Shown here: piece after piece, positions 1 through 6,949 of the stretch
Position numbering within the stretch: the stretch's first letter is position 1
Layout: every line of letters begins with the position of its first letter
DNA from: Calditerrivibrio sp.
GTDB lineage: Bacteria; Chrysiogenota; Deferribacteres; Deferribacterales; Calditerrivibrionaceae
Assembly: GCA_020217115.1 (NCBI GenBank)
Contig: JAIWOA010000131.1
Coordinates: forward strand, 1 to 7,601
DNA: 7,601 nt
Direction of reading: 5' to 3'
Notes under the pieces: model-generated
Database searches by the model: none
Told to the model about the DNA's origin: nothing
The model's input: only the letters and a program-made list of their open reading frames with translations
Translations under genes and position numbers: made by a program

Positions 1-329
1 TGATTTTTATTATCTATAATATGTTGGAAGATATCGGCTTTCCCAGAATTTGTTATTATAAAATCGGCGTTACTGCTCTTTTTTCTGAGTTCTGCCATAC
101 ACCCTGTAAGGGCAATTTTTTTATCTGGATACTTTTTCTTTATTTTTTTTAGATATTGTTCAGATTTCTTTTCTGCATTATCTGTTACTGCACAGGAATT
201 TACTATTATTACATCTGCATCCTCTAAAGAATCAACATAAACAAAACCTTCACTTATCGCTTTTGTTTTGAGATTCTCTGTTTCCACAAGGTTTACTTTA
301 CATCCGAATGTTTGAAATGTAACTTTCAT
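1..329 (-). CDS. mtaB: tRNA (N6-threonylcarbamoyladenosine-37) 2-methylthiotransferase MtaB, N-terminal part
   Basis: Radical-SAM methylthiotransferase of the MiaB/RimO/MtaB family. MtaB adds a methylthio group to t6A at position 37 of ANN-decoding tRNAs. About 109 residues are visible and the gene runs off the left edge. The visible part is the N-terminal UPF0004 domain with its three cluster-binding cysteines: C10 in TFGCKVN, C46 in VNSCAVTD and C77 in LTGCMAE. The GCKVN signature fits MtaB better than MiaB (GCQMN) or RimO. The radical-SAM CxxxCxxC and TRAM domains would lie outside the window. I chose the ATG at 329 because family members begin MKV at the first strand. An in-frame ATG at 347 would add six residues, and neither start has a strong ribosome binding site. 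It is divergent from glnD. Confidence 0.88.
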   Translation of the reverse strand, partial: MKVTFQTFGCKVNLVETENLKTKAISEGFVYVDSLEDADVIIVNSCAVTDNAEKKSEQYLKKIKKKYPDKKIALTGCMAELRKKSSNADFIITNSGKADIFQHIIDNKN

Positions 330-396
330 CTCATTATAATAAAACATTTTAACTCAAAAGTGAAGATTTTTATTTTATTTTAAAGATTTTATTGTT

Positions 397-404
397 ATTA
401 TAAT
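397..404. promoter_or_regulatory. overlapping divergent -10-like hexamers between mtaB and glnD
   Basis: A perfect TATAAT lies at 399-404 on the plus strand, 25 bp before the glnD start. The overlapping complement gives another TATAAT on the minus strand at 397-402, pointing at mtaB. No good -35 hexamer stands 16-18 bp upstream of either, and the region is very A+T-rich, so chance matches are easy. This is inference only. If both are used, the two transcripts would start from competing sites. Confidence 0.3.
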
Positions 405-429
405 TCATACAAACATATAGGGGAACTGC

Positions 430-3006
430 ATGGAACTGTCAGAGCTTAAAAAATACTATTGGAGTGAATGGGAAAATGTAAAGAAAGAACAGTATAATAA
501 CAAAGAATTTATTTCATGGAGAGTCTTAAATAAGCTTTCTGTTTTAGCTGACAATGTTATTAAAGAAGTTATAGTGGGGCTATCATCTGGTTTTAATTTT
601 GATAATATTGCAGTAATCTCCCTTGGTGGGTATGCTAGAATGGAGATGTGCCCATTTTCTGATATAGATATACTGATTTTTCATGTAGGGAAGTTAAATA
701 AAAGAAGTGAAGATTTTATCAATAGTTTTAGCTCAAGCTTGTGGGACCTTGGTCTTGCCCCAGGCATTCAGATTAAAAGTTTGGATGAGCTTATGGAACC
801 GTCAAATCTTGATGAGATAGTAAGAAATTCTCTCATTGACAATAGATTTTTAGATGGAAGTATATCTGTCTATAATATGTTTGAATCTATAGTTAAAAAT
901 TACATACTTAAGAGGGGGAAATACGCTTTTTTAGTGGCAAAAATAAATGATGTAAGAAAAAGGATGAAAAAATATAGGGATTCGATTTTTAAAATTGAGC
1001 CAAATATAAAGGATGGTATAGGTGGAACAAGGGACTACAATAGTGTTTATTGGATAAATAAAGTCTTGTATGGCAGTGAAAAACTCTCGACTTTGGTTCA
1101 CGAAAAAATTATAAGCTTTGATGAATATGACAATTTTATTAGTAGTGTTGAGTTTATTTTTAAGGTAAGGGTTAGACTGCACTATTTTCATAACAGAAAA
1201 AATGATAACTTAAATATGGAGTCTCAGAAATATATTGCAGAGTCTCTTGGGTATTCAGATACATCGTATTCCCTCGGTGTTGAACTATTTTTAAGGGATT
1301 ACTATAAGGCTGCCAGAATAATTTCAGATATTACTCATAAGGTATTTGACAACACTTTAACCAACTATATAGTTAGTAACAGTCTGAAAAAGATTTTGAT
1401 TGAGGAGCTTGGATTTGGTCTTGTAAAATATGAAAATTTACTATCAGTAAAAAATACTAACTTGATTGCAGAAAACCCTTCCCTTATCATTACAATTTAT
1501 GTAATAGCTGCAAAGAATGGTTTAAAAATTTCAAGTGGTACATCTCAGTTGATAAAGGATAATCTTTATCTCATAGATGAAAATTATCTTAAAAAGTATG
1601 GTAATGTCTTTGTGAAGGCTATTTCTGATTTTCCAAATAGTTTTAAAGTGATAAGCAATATGCTTAAAGATGGGGTTTTGTTGAGATTTATTCCTGAATT
1701 TAGCGATATTTATTGTAAAGCACAGTTTAATACATACCACCATTATACAGTTGACGAGCATACTTTGATTGCTCTTAAATATATTGACGAACTGGCAACC
1801 ATATTCACTACCAGATATGCAAATTATCAGAAGGTTTTTGGTGAAATTGAGAGAAAAGATCTTTTAGCTCTTGCTGTGTTGCTACATGATATTGGTAAAG
1901 GGCAGGGTAAAAATCATTCAGAGGTTGGGGCAAAAATGTCCAGAATAATTGGTAATAGATTAGGAATGAAGCTTGACGACATAGATACAATTGCTAACCT
2001 TGTGGAGCATCACCTCCTTATGGCCCATATATCGCAGAGAAGAGATATTCATGACTTTGATATTATCAAGCATTTTACTTCATTTCTAAACAATGTAGAA
2101 GAATTAAAGATGCTTTATATCTTGACATATGCTGACTCCAGAGCAACTGGAGGAAATGTTTTCAATGAATGGAAAAATACCCTTTTAACAGAACTTTATC
2201 ATAACTCCCTCAGGGCAATGGAGTCTGAAGACCTATTGAAGGAGTTTACCAAAATTGTTGAGACGAAAAGAGCTAAGTTGTTGGATCGAGTTGGAGGAAA
2301 TGTTCTACTCATGAATATAATACAATCTTTAGATGACGAATATATTTTTAGCAACAAAGTTACCCATATCTTCAGGCATATGGAAATGGCCACAAAGCTT
2401 AATGAAGAGAATAAACAGATCATACATGGAGAAATAAGAAAAGATCTAAATTGTTATGAAATAACAATTTGTACATATGATTCAATAGGTTTATTGAAGA
2501 AGGTTTCAGGTGTTTTTGCATCTTTTAATCTTAATATATTGGGTGCACAAATATATACTCTTAACAGAAGTATAGCTATAGATAAGATACAGTTAGTAAA
2601 AGATAATGAGAGTTTGGAACATATAGATGAAAAGTTTCCTTTTATAGAAGGTAGGATAAAGATGGCTCTATCTGGTAAAATTTCTGTGGAGGATCTTTTA
2701 GCAAAAACGTCAAGTAGTATATATGCGAGGAAAAAGCTTTTTAAGGTTAATAGAAAAGTGGAGTTTGATAATATTACCTCACCACTATATACAATAATTG
2801 ATATTTATGCAGAGGACTACGTTGGACTTTTATATTACATATTCTCAGTATTTGAAAAATTGAGAATAAGTGTACAAAAAGCAAAAATATCAACAGATGT
2901 CAATCGTGTTGTGGATTCTTTTTATATTACAGATGAATCTGGTGGTAAAATAGAAGATAAAAGCTTTATCCAGAGAATCAGGGATGAGGTTTTTAAAGTT
3001 ATTTAA
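430..3006 (+). CDS. glnD: bifunctional [protein-PII] uridylyltransferase / uridylyl-removing enzyme GlnD
   Basis: GlnD senses glutamine and uridylylates or deuridylylates the PII signal proteins (GlnB/GlnK), which control glutamine synthetase and nitrogen gene expression. It is cytoplasmic. At 858 residues it is near the usual size (about 890 in E. coli), and all domains are present in order. The nucleotidyltransferase has GGYAR (66-70) and the metal-binding pair D78 and D80 in PFSDID. The motif EPNIKDGIGGTRD spans 190-202. The HD domain has H444 in VDEHT, H486-D487 in LLHDIGKG, H527-H528 and D569. Two C-terminal ACT domains (about 676-745 and 787-855) are the expected glutamine sensors. The ATG at 430 follows AGGGGAA at a good distance. 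No PII, glutamine synthetase or ammonium transporter gene is adjacent, so the substrate assignment rests on the family. No frameshift is seen. Confidence 0.96.
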   Translation: MELSELKKYYWSEWENVKKEQYNNKEFISWRVLNKLSVLADNVIKEVIVGLSSGFNFDNIAVISLGGYARMEMCPFSDIDILIFHVGKLNKRSEDFINSFSSSLWDLGLAPGIQIKSLDELMEPSNLDEIVRNSLIDNRFLDGSISVYNMFESIVKNYILKRGKYAFLVAKINDVRKRMKKYRDSIFKIEPNIKDGIGGTRDYNSVYWINKVLYGSEKLSTLVHEKIISFDEYDNFISSVEFIFKVRVRLHYFHNRKNDNLNMESQKYIAESLGYSDTSYSLGVELFLRDYYKAARIISDITHKVFDNTLTNYIVSNSLKKILIEELGFGLVKYENLLSVKNTNLIAENPSLIITIYVIAAKNGLKISSGTSQLIKDNLYLIDENYLKKYGNVFVKAISDFPNSFKVISNMLKDGVLLRFIPEFSDIYCKAQFNTYHHYTVDEHTLIALKYIDELATIFTTRYANYQKVFGEIERKDLLALAVLLHDIGKGQGKNHSEVGAKMSRIIGNRLGMKLDDIDTIANLVEHHLLMAHISQRRDIHDFDIIKHFTSFLNNVEELKMLYILTYADSRATGGNVFNEWKNTLLTELYHNSLRAMESEDLLKEFTKIVETKRAKLLDRVGGNVLLMNIIQSLDDEYIFSNKVTHIFRHMEMATKLNEENKQIIHGEIRKDLNCYEITICTYDSIGLLKKVSGVFASFNLNILGAQIYTLNRSIAIDKIQLVKDNESLEHIDEKFPFIEGRIKMALSGKISVEDLLAKTSSSIYARKKLFKVNRKVEFDNITSPLYTIIDIYAEDYVGLLYYIFSVFEKLRISVQKAKISTDVNRVVDSFYITDESGGKIEDKSFIQRIRDEVFKVI

Positions 3007-3032
3007 GTTAACTATAATCAAACAATTTTATA

Positions 3033-3075
3033 ATATATCTAAAAATATCGGTTATGATTTTTTAAATAGATATAT
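3033..3075 (+). repeat. inverted repeat downstream of glnD
   Basis: ATATATCTA at 3033-3041 is perfectly complementary to TAGATATAT at 3067-3075, giving a 9-bp stem with a 25-nt loop about 30 bp after the glnD stop. It is all A/T except one pair and has no following T-run, so it is a poor intrinsic terminator. I found no better terminator for glnD. The rest of 3007-3136 is A/T-rich spacer with no convincing gene. Confidence 0.25.
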
Positions 3076-3136
3076 ATGTTTGTATCTGATTGATAAATAA
3101 TGATATAAAAAATATAGAAAAAGATAAAAAAAACAT

Positions 3137-3165
3137 TTGACAAACTATTTTTTTAGATATATAGC
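3137..3165 (+). promoter_or_regulatory. sigma70-type promoter of the lipoprotein gene
   Basis: A perfect -35 hexamer TTGACA lies at 3137-3142. TATAGC at 3160-3165 gives a 17-bp spacer, and the alternative TATATA at 3158-3163 gives 15 bp. Transcription would start near 3172, leaving a leader of about 43 nt before the ATG. The gene therefore has its own promoter, separate from glnD. Confidence 0.6.
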
Positions 3166-3214
3166 ATCCTTTGTTCTAAAAGAAAACGCCTGGAAAGGTA
3201 AGGAGGAAAATAGT

Positions 3215-3421
3215 ATGAAGAAACTTTTAACGCTTATTGCATTAGTAGTTATTGCAGCTACAGTATTTGTTACTGGTTGCCAGAAAAAAGAAGAGCCAGC
3301 TCCAGCTCCAGTAGAAAATGCAGCACCAGCTGATAACGCAGCACCAGCTGATAACGCAGCACCAGCTGACAATGCAGCACCAGTTGATAATGCAGCACCA
3401 GCTGATAACGCAGCTAACTAA
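3215..3421 (+). CDS. small repeat-containing lipoprotein, function unknown
   Basis: The product has 68 residues. Residues 1-21 form a lipoprotein signal peptide: MKK, a hydrophobic core, then VTGC with the lipidated C22. After cleavage only 47 residues would remain: QKKEE, a Pro/Ala stretch, then five copies of the six-residue unit NAAPAD (the fourth has V for the second A) and a final NAAN. No catalytic or binding domain is visible; the mature part looks like a flexible, acidic, surface- or periplasm-exposed tether. The residue after Cys is Gln, which does not suggest inner-membrane retention by the Asp+2 rule. I chose the ATG at 3215 because AGGAGG (3201-3206) lies 8 nt upstream. The frame stays open to a TTG at 3137, but that TTG is the -35 hexamer and would bury the signal peptide. 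The gene is monocistronic, with its own promoter and terminator. Confidence 0.85.
   Translation: MKKLLTLIALVVIAATVFVTGCQKKEEPAPAPVENAAPADNAAPADNAAPADNAAPVDNAAPADNAAN
3320..3409 (+). repeat. 18-bp tandem repeat, five copies, inside the lipoprotein gene
   Basis: Five consecutive 18-bp units start at 3320, 3338, 3356, 3374 and 3392. Units 1, 2 and 5 are identical, unit 3 differs by two silent changes, and unit 4 has one silent change and one that turns Ala into Val. The period is a multiple of three, so gain or loss of units keeps the frame. Confidence 0.95.
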
Positions 3422-3441
3422 TTAAAATTGTTTAAAAAAAT

Positions 3442-3467
3442 AAAAAAGGGGGGAAACCCCCTTTTTT
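3442..3467. terminator. rho-independent terminator, probably bidirectional
   Basis: Five G (3448-3452) pair with five C (3457-3461) around the loop GAAA. The stem is extended by six A (3442-3447) against six T (3462-3467). It lies 20 bp after the lipoprotein stop and ends in a T-run. Read on the minus strand it also ends in a T-run, so it could stop transcripts coming from the transaldolase end of the opposing operon. Confidence 0.9.
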
Positions 3468-3519
3468 ATTGGTTATAAAAAGTAAATACGTTACATCTCT
3501 TTCATAAATGTTTTTCCAT

Positions 3520-3537
3520 AAAATATTATAATATTTT
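3520..3537. repeat. 18-bp perfect A/T palindrome
   Basis: The sequence AAAATATTATAATATTTT reads the same on both strands. It lies between the lipoprotein terminator and the 3' end of the transaldolase gene. It could be a weak hairpin or a protein site, but in DNA this A+T-rich it could also be chance. Confidence 0.4.
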
Positions 3538-3552
3538 TTATAAGATAGGAGA

Positions 3553-3597
3553 TGGGTATCTATTCAAGCTTTAAATAATGCTTAATATATATACCCA
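3553..3597 (-). terminator. stem-loop downstream of the transaldolase gene
   Basis: TGGGTAT (3553-3559) pairs with ATACCCA (3591-3597). Inside, TATT-C-AAGC (3561-3569) pairs with GCTTAATA (3580-3587) with one bulged C. It begins 30 bp past the transaldolase stop on the minus strand. No T-run follows, so it may be a 3'-end stabiliser or a weak terminator, with the G/C hairpin at 3442-3467 acting as backup. Confidence 0.4.
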
Positions 3598-3627
3598 CCA
3601 ATGTTATTCTTTATGTATAATGTTTTA

Positions 3628-4272
3628 TTAATTCTGAGATTTTTTCCAATCTGATAAAAATTTTTCTATCCCTATATCTGTCAAAGGGTGTTTCATCATC
3701 TGTTCCAAAATTGAATAGGGTAGGGTTGATATATCTATTCCATTATTTATTGCAGTTATCACATGATTTGGATTTCTTATACTTGCAGCTATAACTTCGC
3801 AGTCATATCCATAATTATCTATCAGATTTTGACAATCTATTGCTAAGTCAAAACCATTATATCCAATATCATCAAGTCTCCCAACAAAGGGACTTATATA
3901 TCTTGCTCCTGCTTTGCATGCAAGTAAAGCTTGATTTAGTGAAAAGATAAGGGTCATATTAACATTGATGTTTTTCTCTTTCAGTTTTCTCGTAGCTTTT
4001 AGTCCATCTAATGTGAAGGGTATTTTTACCACTACATGTTCACTGATCTTTGAAAGCTCTATAGCCTCTTTTATCATTCCAGATTCTTCCAGAGAGATTA
4101 CTTCTGCGCTTACAGGTGCTTTTACTATATTACAGATCTCTTTTATCAATTTTTTAAAGTCTTTTTTCTCTTTAGCAACAAGGCTTGGGTTGGTTGTCAC
4201 ACCATCAACCATTCCCATGTCGCAGGCTTTTTTTATTTCGTTAACATTTGCAGTATCCAGGAATATTTTCAT
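3628..4272 (-). CDS. tal: transaldolase (short, FSA-like type)
   Basis: This is a 214-residue protein of the small transaldolase / fructose-6-phosphate aldolase family, a cytoplasmic TIM barrel that transfers dihydroxyacetone units between sugar phosphates in the non-oxidative pentose phosphate pathway. Visible motifs are FLDTAN (4-9), DGVTTNPSL (23-31), the Schiff-base lysine K83 in VVKIPFT, MTLIFS (106-111), SPFVGRLDD (127-135) and AASIR (162-166). The active site has Glu57 (SAEVI) and Phe129 (SPFVGR). The E. coli aldolase FSA has Gln and Tyr at these places, so transaldolase is the better call. The ATG at 4272 follows GAGGAG within the end of the preceding gene, with only 3 bp between the genes. 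It is the last gene of the rpmH-led train. No other pentose phosphate gene is nearby. Confidence 0.92.
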   Translation of the reverse strand: MKIFLDTANVNEIKKACDMGMVDGVTTNPSLVAKEKKDFKKLIKEICNIVKAPVSAEVISLEESGMIKEAIELSKISEHVVVKIPFTLDGLKATRKLKEKNINVNMTLIFSLNQALLACKAGARYISPFVGRLDDIGYNGFDLAIDCQNLIDNYGYDCEVIAASIRNPNHVITAINNGIDISTLPYSILEQMMKHPLTDIGIEKFLSDWKKSQN

Positions 4273-4275
4273 ATC

Positions 4276-4524
4276 CTACTCCTCTGATTTCATTTTTTTT
4301 ATAAACTTTTGTCTGCATTCTTCGGAACAGAAATAGTATATATTGTCATAAAACTTCACTTTGTAGTTTGTAGTTTTTTCTACAAAAGTTCCACAGGATG
4401 GATCTTTCACTAACTCTACAGGTGAATCTGACTCAGATTTTTGTTCTACCTCTTTGTTGCCAGATCTTTTGAATAGTGCATATGCAGCATAGGCAAGAGC
4501 GATAAAAAGTATTAGTTTAAGCAT
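4276..4524 (-). CDS. small membrane-anchored YHS-type cysteine protein, function unknown
   Basis: The product has 82 residues. Residues 1-18 are a hydrophobic N-terminal segment, probably a single membrane anchor, followed by KR and a charged linker. The C-terminal half is a YHS-like domain: DPSCGTFVE (41-49), then YYFCSEECRQKF (63-74). Cysteines C44, C66 and C70 form the usual CxG...FCSxxC pattern. YHS domains are thought to bind metal and occur in metal transport and other redox contexts; the exact role here is unknown. The ATG at 4524 overlaps the end of khpB by 8 bp and is preceded by a strong GAGGGGGG, so translation is likely coupled. The transaldolase starts 3 bp after its stop. It also resembles the PP0621-type small proteins in layout. 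No partner that would explain its presence is adjacent. Confidence 0.8.
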   Translation of the reverse strand: MLKLILFIALAYAAYALFKRSGNKEVEQKSESDSPVELVKDPSCGTFVEKTTNYKVKFYDNIYYFCSEECRQKFIKKMKSEE

Positions 4525-5170
4525 TTTCCCCCCTCTTTTTGTTATTTTTATCCGGAACTATGAAGATGGTTTTTATATCTCCAGTACCTGAGCTTTCAGT
4601 TCTAACTCCGCTAATTTCATTGACAAATTTATGTATATCTTTGCGGATAATTGTTACCATAGGGGGTAGTTTTTGAACTTTTCCGGTTCTTTTTGCAGAT
4701 TCAACAGCATTTATTGCCTTTTCTGACAGATGTTTTGTTACTCTTTCACGATAACCCTCCACATCGACTAATATCTCTATTTCAGGGTAAGATTCTATGT
4801 TGAGTATCCTGTCAAGAATTTCCTGGATTGCATTAAGGGTTTGTGCAAATTTCCCTACTAAAATTTTTGAATCTGGAGTTAAAATATTAAGTATAAATCT
4901 TGGTTTATCTTCTTTTGTTTCTATTTGGAATTCTTCAAAGCCAGCCTTCTCTAAAATGTCATGCAGGACTACTTTTGATCTTCTTTTAAGATATTCGAAC
5001 TCATCAAATTTTATCATTACCTTTGAGAGTTTTTTGCCAAAACCTAAAATCCCTTTGGAACCTTGCTCAATTATTTCAAAGGATATGAATTCCCTTGGTA
5101 TTTTATTTTCATTGAGGAACTTTGTTACTCCTTCCTCAACATCATAGCATTCTATTTCATAATACTTCAT
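4517..5170 (-). CDS. khpB: RNA-binding protein KhpB (Jag / SpoIIIJ-associated)
   Basis: The product has 217 residues with the three domains of KhpB/Jag. The N-terminal Jag_N domain (1-50) contains the typical GSKGILGFG (37-45). A type II KH domain spans about 75-150, and an R3H domain (about 150-207) has the Arg-x3-His signature at R176 and H180. The protein binds RNA in the cytoplasm and is linked to cell envelope growth and division in Gram-positive bacteria; its role in Gram-negatives is little known. The KH loop, usually GxxG, reads G106-K-F-A109, so the second glycine is replaced. The gene starts 12 bp after the yidC stop, with GAGG upstream of the ATG, and its last 8 bp overlap the next gene. 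The position right after yidC is the standard one. Confidence 0.93.
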   Translation of the reverse strand: MKYYEIECYDVEEGVTKFLNENKIPREFISFEIIEQGSKGILGFGKKLSKVMIKFDEFEYLKRRSKVVLHDILEKAGFEEFQIETKEDKPRFILNILTPDSKILVGKFAQTLNAIQEILDRILNIESYPEIEILVDVEGYRERVTKHLSEKAINAVESAKRTGKVQKLPPMVTIIRKDIHKFVNEISGVRTESSGTGDIKTIFIVPDKNNKKRGENA

Positions 5171-5182
5171 AGCAGTCTTACC

Positions 5183-6700
5183 TCATGTAAGTTTTTTGTT
5201 AATATAGTACTGTTGGGCTATTGACAATATGTTGTTTGTTAGCCAATAAAGTACAAGCCCTGATGGAAAGCTTAAAAATAAAAATGTAAATATAACAGGC
5301 ATTAGTAAAAATATTTTCTGTTGCATAGGATCCATTGTAGATGGAGTCATCTTTTGTTGTATAAACATTGTTATACCCATTATAATCGGTGTGATATAGT
5401 ATGGATCTTTTTCAGATAGGTCAGTTATCCAGAAAATAAAGGGTGAGCCTTTTAATTCAACTGAAATAAGAAGTGCTTTGTATAATGCAAAGAATATTGG
5501 GATCTGTATAAGCATAGGTAAGCAACCACCCATTGGGTTAACACCATGTTTTTTGTAAAGATCCATCATTGCTGTATTCATTTTTTGCGGATCATTTTTA
5601 AATTTAGTTTTGATCTCCATTAACTTAGGCTGAATTGTTTGCATCTTCTTCATGGATGTCATACTTTTAATAGTAAGTGGATATGTTAAAAGTTTTACTA
5701 CAATTGTAAGAATAATTATGGCTACACCATAGTTTTTTGTGAAATCGTATATAAAAAGCATGAATTTTAGCATTGGGATTGCGAGGAACTTAAACCAACC
5801 AAAATCTATACTATGTTCCAGCCCTACATTGTAGCTCTTAAGTAAATCATACTCTTTTGGCCCCACAAATAGATTAAGCTTTGTGTTGGTAGATGAATTT
5901 GGGTTCAAAGTTATGTTCTTTACACCTTTTATTAAAGCTGAATTGTTGTATTTTTCAACTGTAGCCATATCGATATTTCCATCGATGGCTGCAAAAAGGT
6001 AGTATTTTGATGTATAGCCCATCCACTTAGGATTTTTTAGAGTAACAGGCTTGTCTGCTTTATCCTGAGCTATTTCTTCCTTTTTTTCGCCATTGTAAAG
6101 CATTGCACCCTCGAAGATATAGCTACTTTTCTCAAATCCCTCCCCAAATCCAGGACCTATATTAATTTTGCCATCAAATTTTATAGTTTGTTCTGAGTTA
6201 TTTGAAAGTTTTAAGTCAACTTTTATCATGTAACTATTTTTTTCTATTGTATATGTTTTTGTTATTCCTATTTTATCAACTAATGATGTGAACATCACTA
6301 TTTTTTCATTTTGAGTTTCTTTTACAGCCATGCTGTAGTTATCACCAAAACCTTCCATTAAAACAAAATAGTTTTCCATATCACTTTTAAAAGATACAAG
6401 GGGTAGTTTTTTACCATTATAATTTTTTATTGAAACTTTATTTATATTGCCACTATTCCTGTCAAAATATATATCAAGGTTATCATTTGAAATTTTTTCT
6501 GTTACGATATCTTTTTTAATTTGTTCTTTTTTATCTGTTAGTTGTATTTCTTTAGTCTGATTTATTACATTGTTGTCTATTTTGTTAGCTGATGCTGAAT
6601 TGTTGTCTATGATAGGTGTGGGGGCAGGAGCGAAAAAAAATTGATATCCGAGAAGTATAGCGATACTTATGGCTACTGCCAATAAAGTTCTTTTATCCAT
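5183..6700 (-). CDS. yidC: membrane protein insertase YidC
   Basis: YidC inserts and folds inner-membrane proteins, alone or with SecYEG. The product has 505 residues. An N-terminal membrane helix (about 5-23) is followed by an Asn/Lys-rich linker (about 30-70), a large periplasmic P1 domain (about 70-290) and the conserved five-helix insertase core (about 302-500). Core motifs include YGVAIIILTIVVK (324-336), the coiled cytoplasmic loop with QPKLMEIK, GVNPMGGCLPMLIQIPIFFALY (386-407) and the last helix with FPSGLVLYW. K336 stands where E. coli has the hydrophilic-groove Arg366. The P1 domain is typical of diderm bacteria. The start is the ATG at 6700, with GGAGGC (6708-6713) 7 nt upstream. 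An in-frame TTG at 6715 overlaps that binding site and is rejected. The gene lies 24 bp after yidD and 12 bp before khpB. Confidence 0.96.
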   Translation of the reverse strand: MDKRTLLAVAISIAILLGYQFFFAPAPTPIIDNNSASANKIDNNVINQTKEIQLTDKKEQIKKDIVTEKISNDNLDIYFDRNSGNINKVSIKNYNGKKLPLVSFKSDMENYFVLMEGFGDNYSMAVKETQNEKIVMFTSLVDKIGITKTYTIEKNSYMIKVDLKLSNNSEQTIKFDGKINIGPGFGEGFEKSSYIFEGAMLYNGEKKEEIAQDKADKPVTLKNPKWMGYTSKYYLFAAIDGNIDMATVEKYNNSALIKGVKNITLNPNSSTNTKLNLFVGPKEYDLLKSYNVGLEHSIDFGWFKFLAIPMLKFMLFIYDFTKNYGVAIIILTIVVKLLTYPLTIKSMTSMKKMQTIQPKLMEIKTKFKNDPQKMNTAMMDLYKKHGVNPMGGCLPMLIQIPIFFALYKALLISVELKGSPFIFWITDLSEKDPYYITPIIMGITMFIQQKMTPSTMDPMQQKIFLLMPVIFTFLFLSFPSGLVLYWLTNNILSIAQQYYINKKLT

Positions 6701-6724
6701 TAAAATAGCCTCCAAAAATTATAA

Positions 6725-6949
6725 TTATTTAACATAATCTATGCCACCCTTGTTGAAAGGGTTGCACCTCAGTATGCGCCAGATAGAAAGCAAAATACCT
6801 TTTATAACTCCTTTTTTCTCAATAGCCTCTTTTGCATAGGCAGAGCATGATGGGTAAAACCTACAATTCTGTCCAAGGTAAGGTGATATTGCTATCTGGT
6901 AGAAATTAATCAAGCCTATGACTGATCTTTTCAATAGTTTTTTTAACAT
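6725..6949 (-). CDS. yidD: membrane protein insertion efficiency factor YidD
   Basis: The product is a small basic protein of 74 residues, normal for the family, that sits at the inner side of the membrane and helps YidC-dependent insertion. It begins with a Lys-rich amphipathic segment. The family signatures are [19 protein letters not shown] (21-39) and RCNPFNKGG (61-69). The three conserved cysteines are C29, C35 and C62. The start overlaps the end of rnpA by 44 bp in another frame, a common arrangement for this pair, and the ribosome binding site (AGAAG) is weak, which suggests translational coupling. yidC follows after 24 bp. Confidence 0.95.
   Translation of the reverse strand: MLKKLLKRSVIGLINFYQIAISPYLGQNCRFYPSCSAYAKEAIEKKGVIKGILLSIWRILRCNPFNKGGIDYVK

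Noticed and set aside
931..2423. Several open frames of 60-86 codons on the minus strand within glnD
   Set aside because: They lie entirely inside a clear glnD frame, have no domain, no good binding site and low-complexity A/T-driven composition.
3137..3214. N-terminal extension of the lipoprotein from a TTG at 3137
   Set aside because: The TTG is the -35 hexamer of the promoter, and the extension would put the lipoprotein signal peptide in the middle of the protein.
3145..3372. Minus-strand frame rich in Ser-Ala-Gly across the lipoprotein gene
   Set aside because: It is the antisense reading of the 18-bp repeats and of the signal peptide, with no family resemblance.
3965..4336. Plus-strand frame of 123 codons opposite the transaldolase and YHS genes
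   Set aside because: The two minus-strand genes have full family signatures; the opposite frame is Phe/Ser-rich and crosses their boundary.
4797..5147. Plus-strand frame of 116 codons opposite khpB
   Set aside because: khpB is complete with three recognisable domains; the opposite frame shows none.
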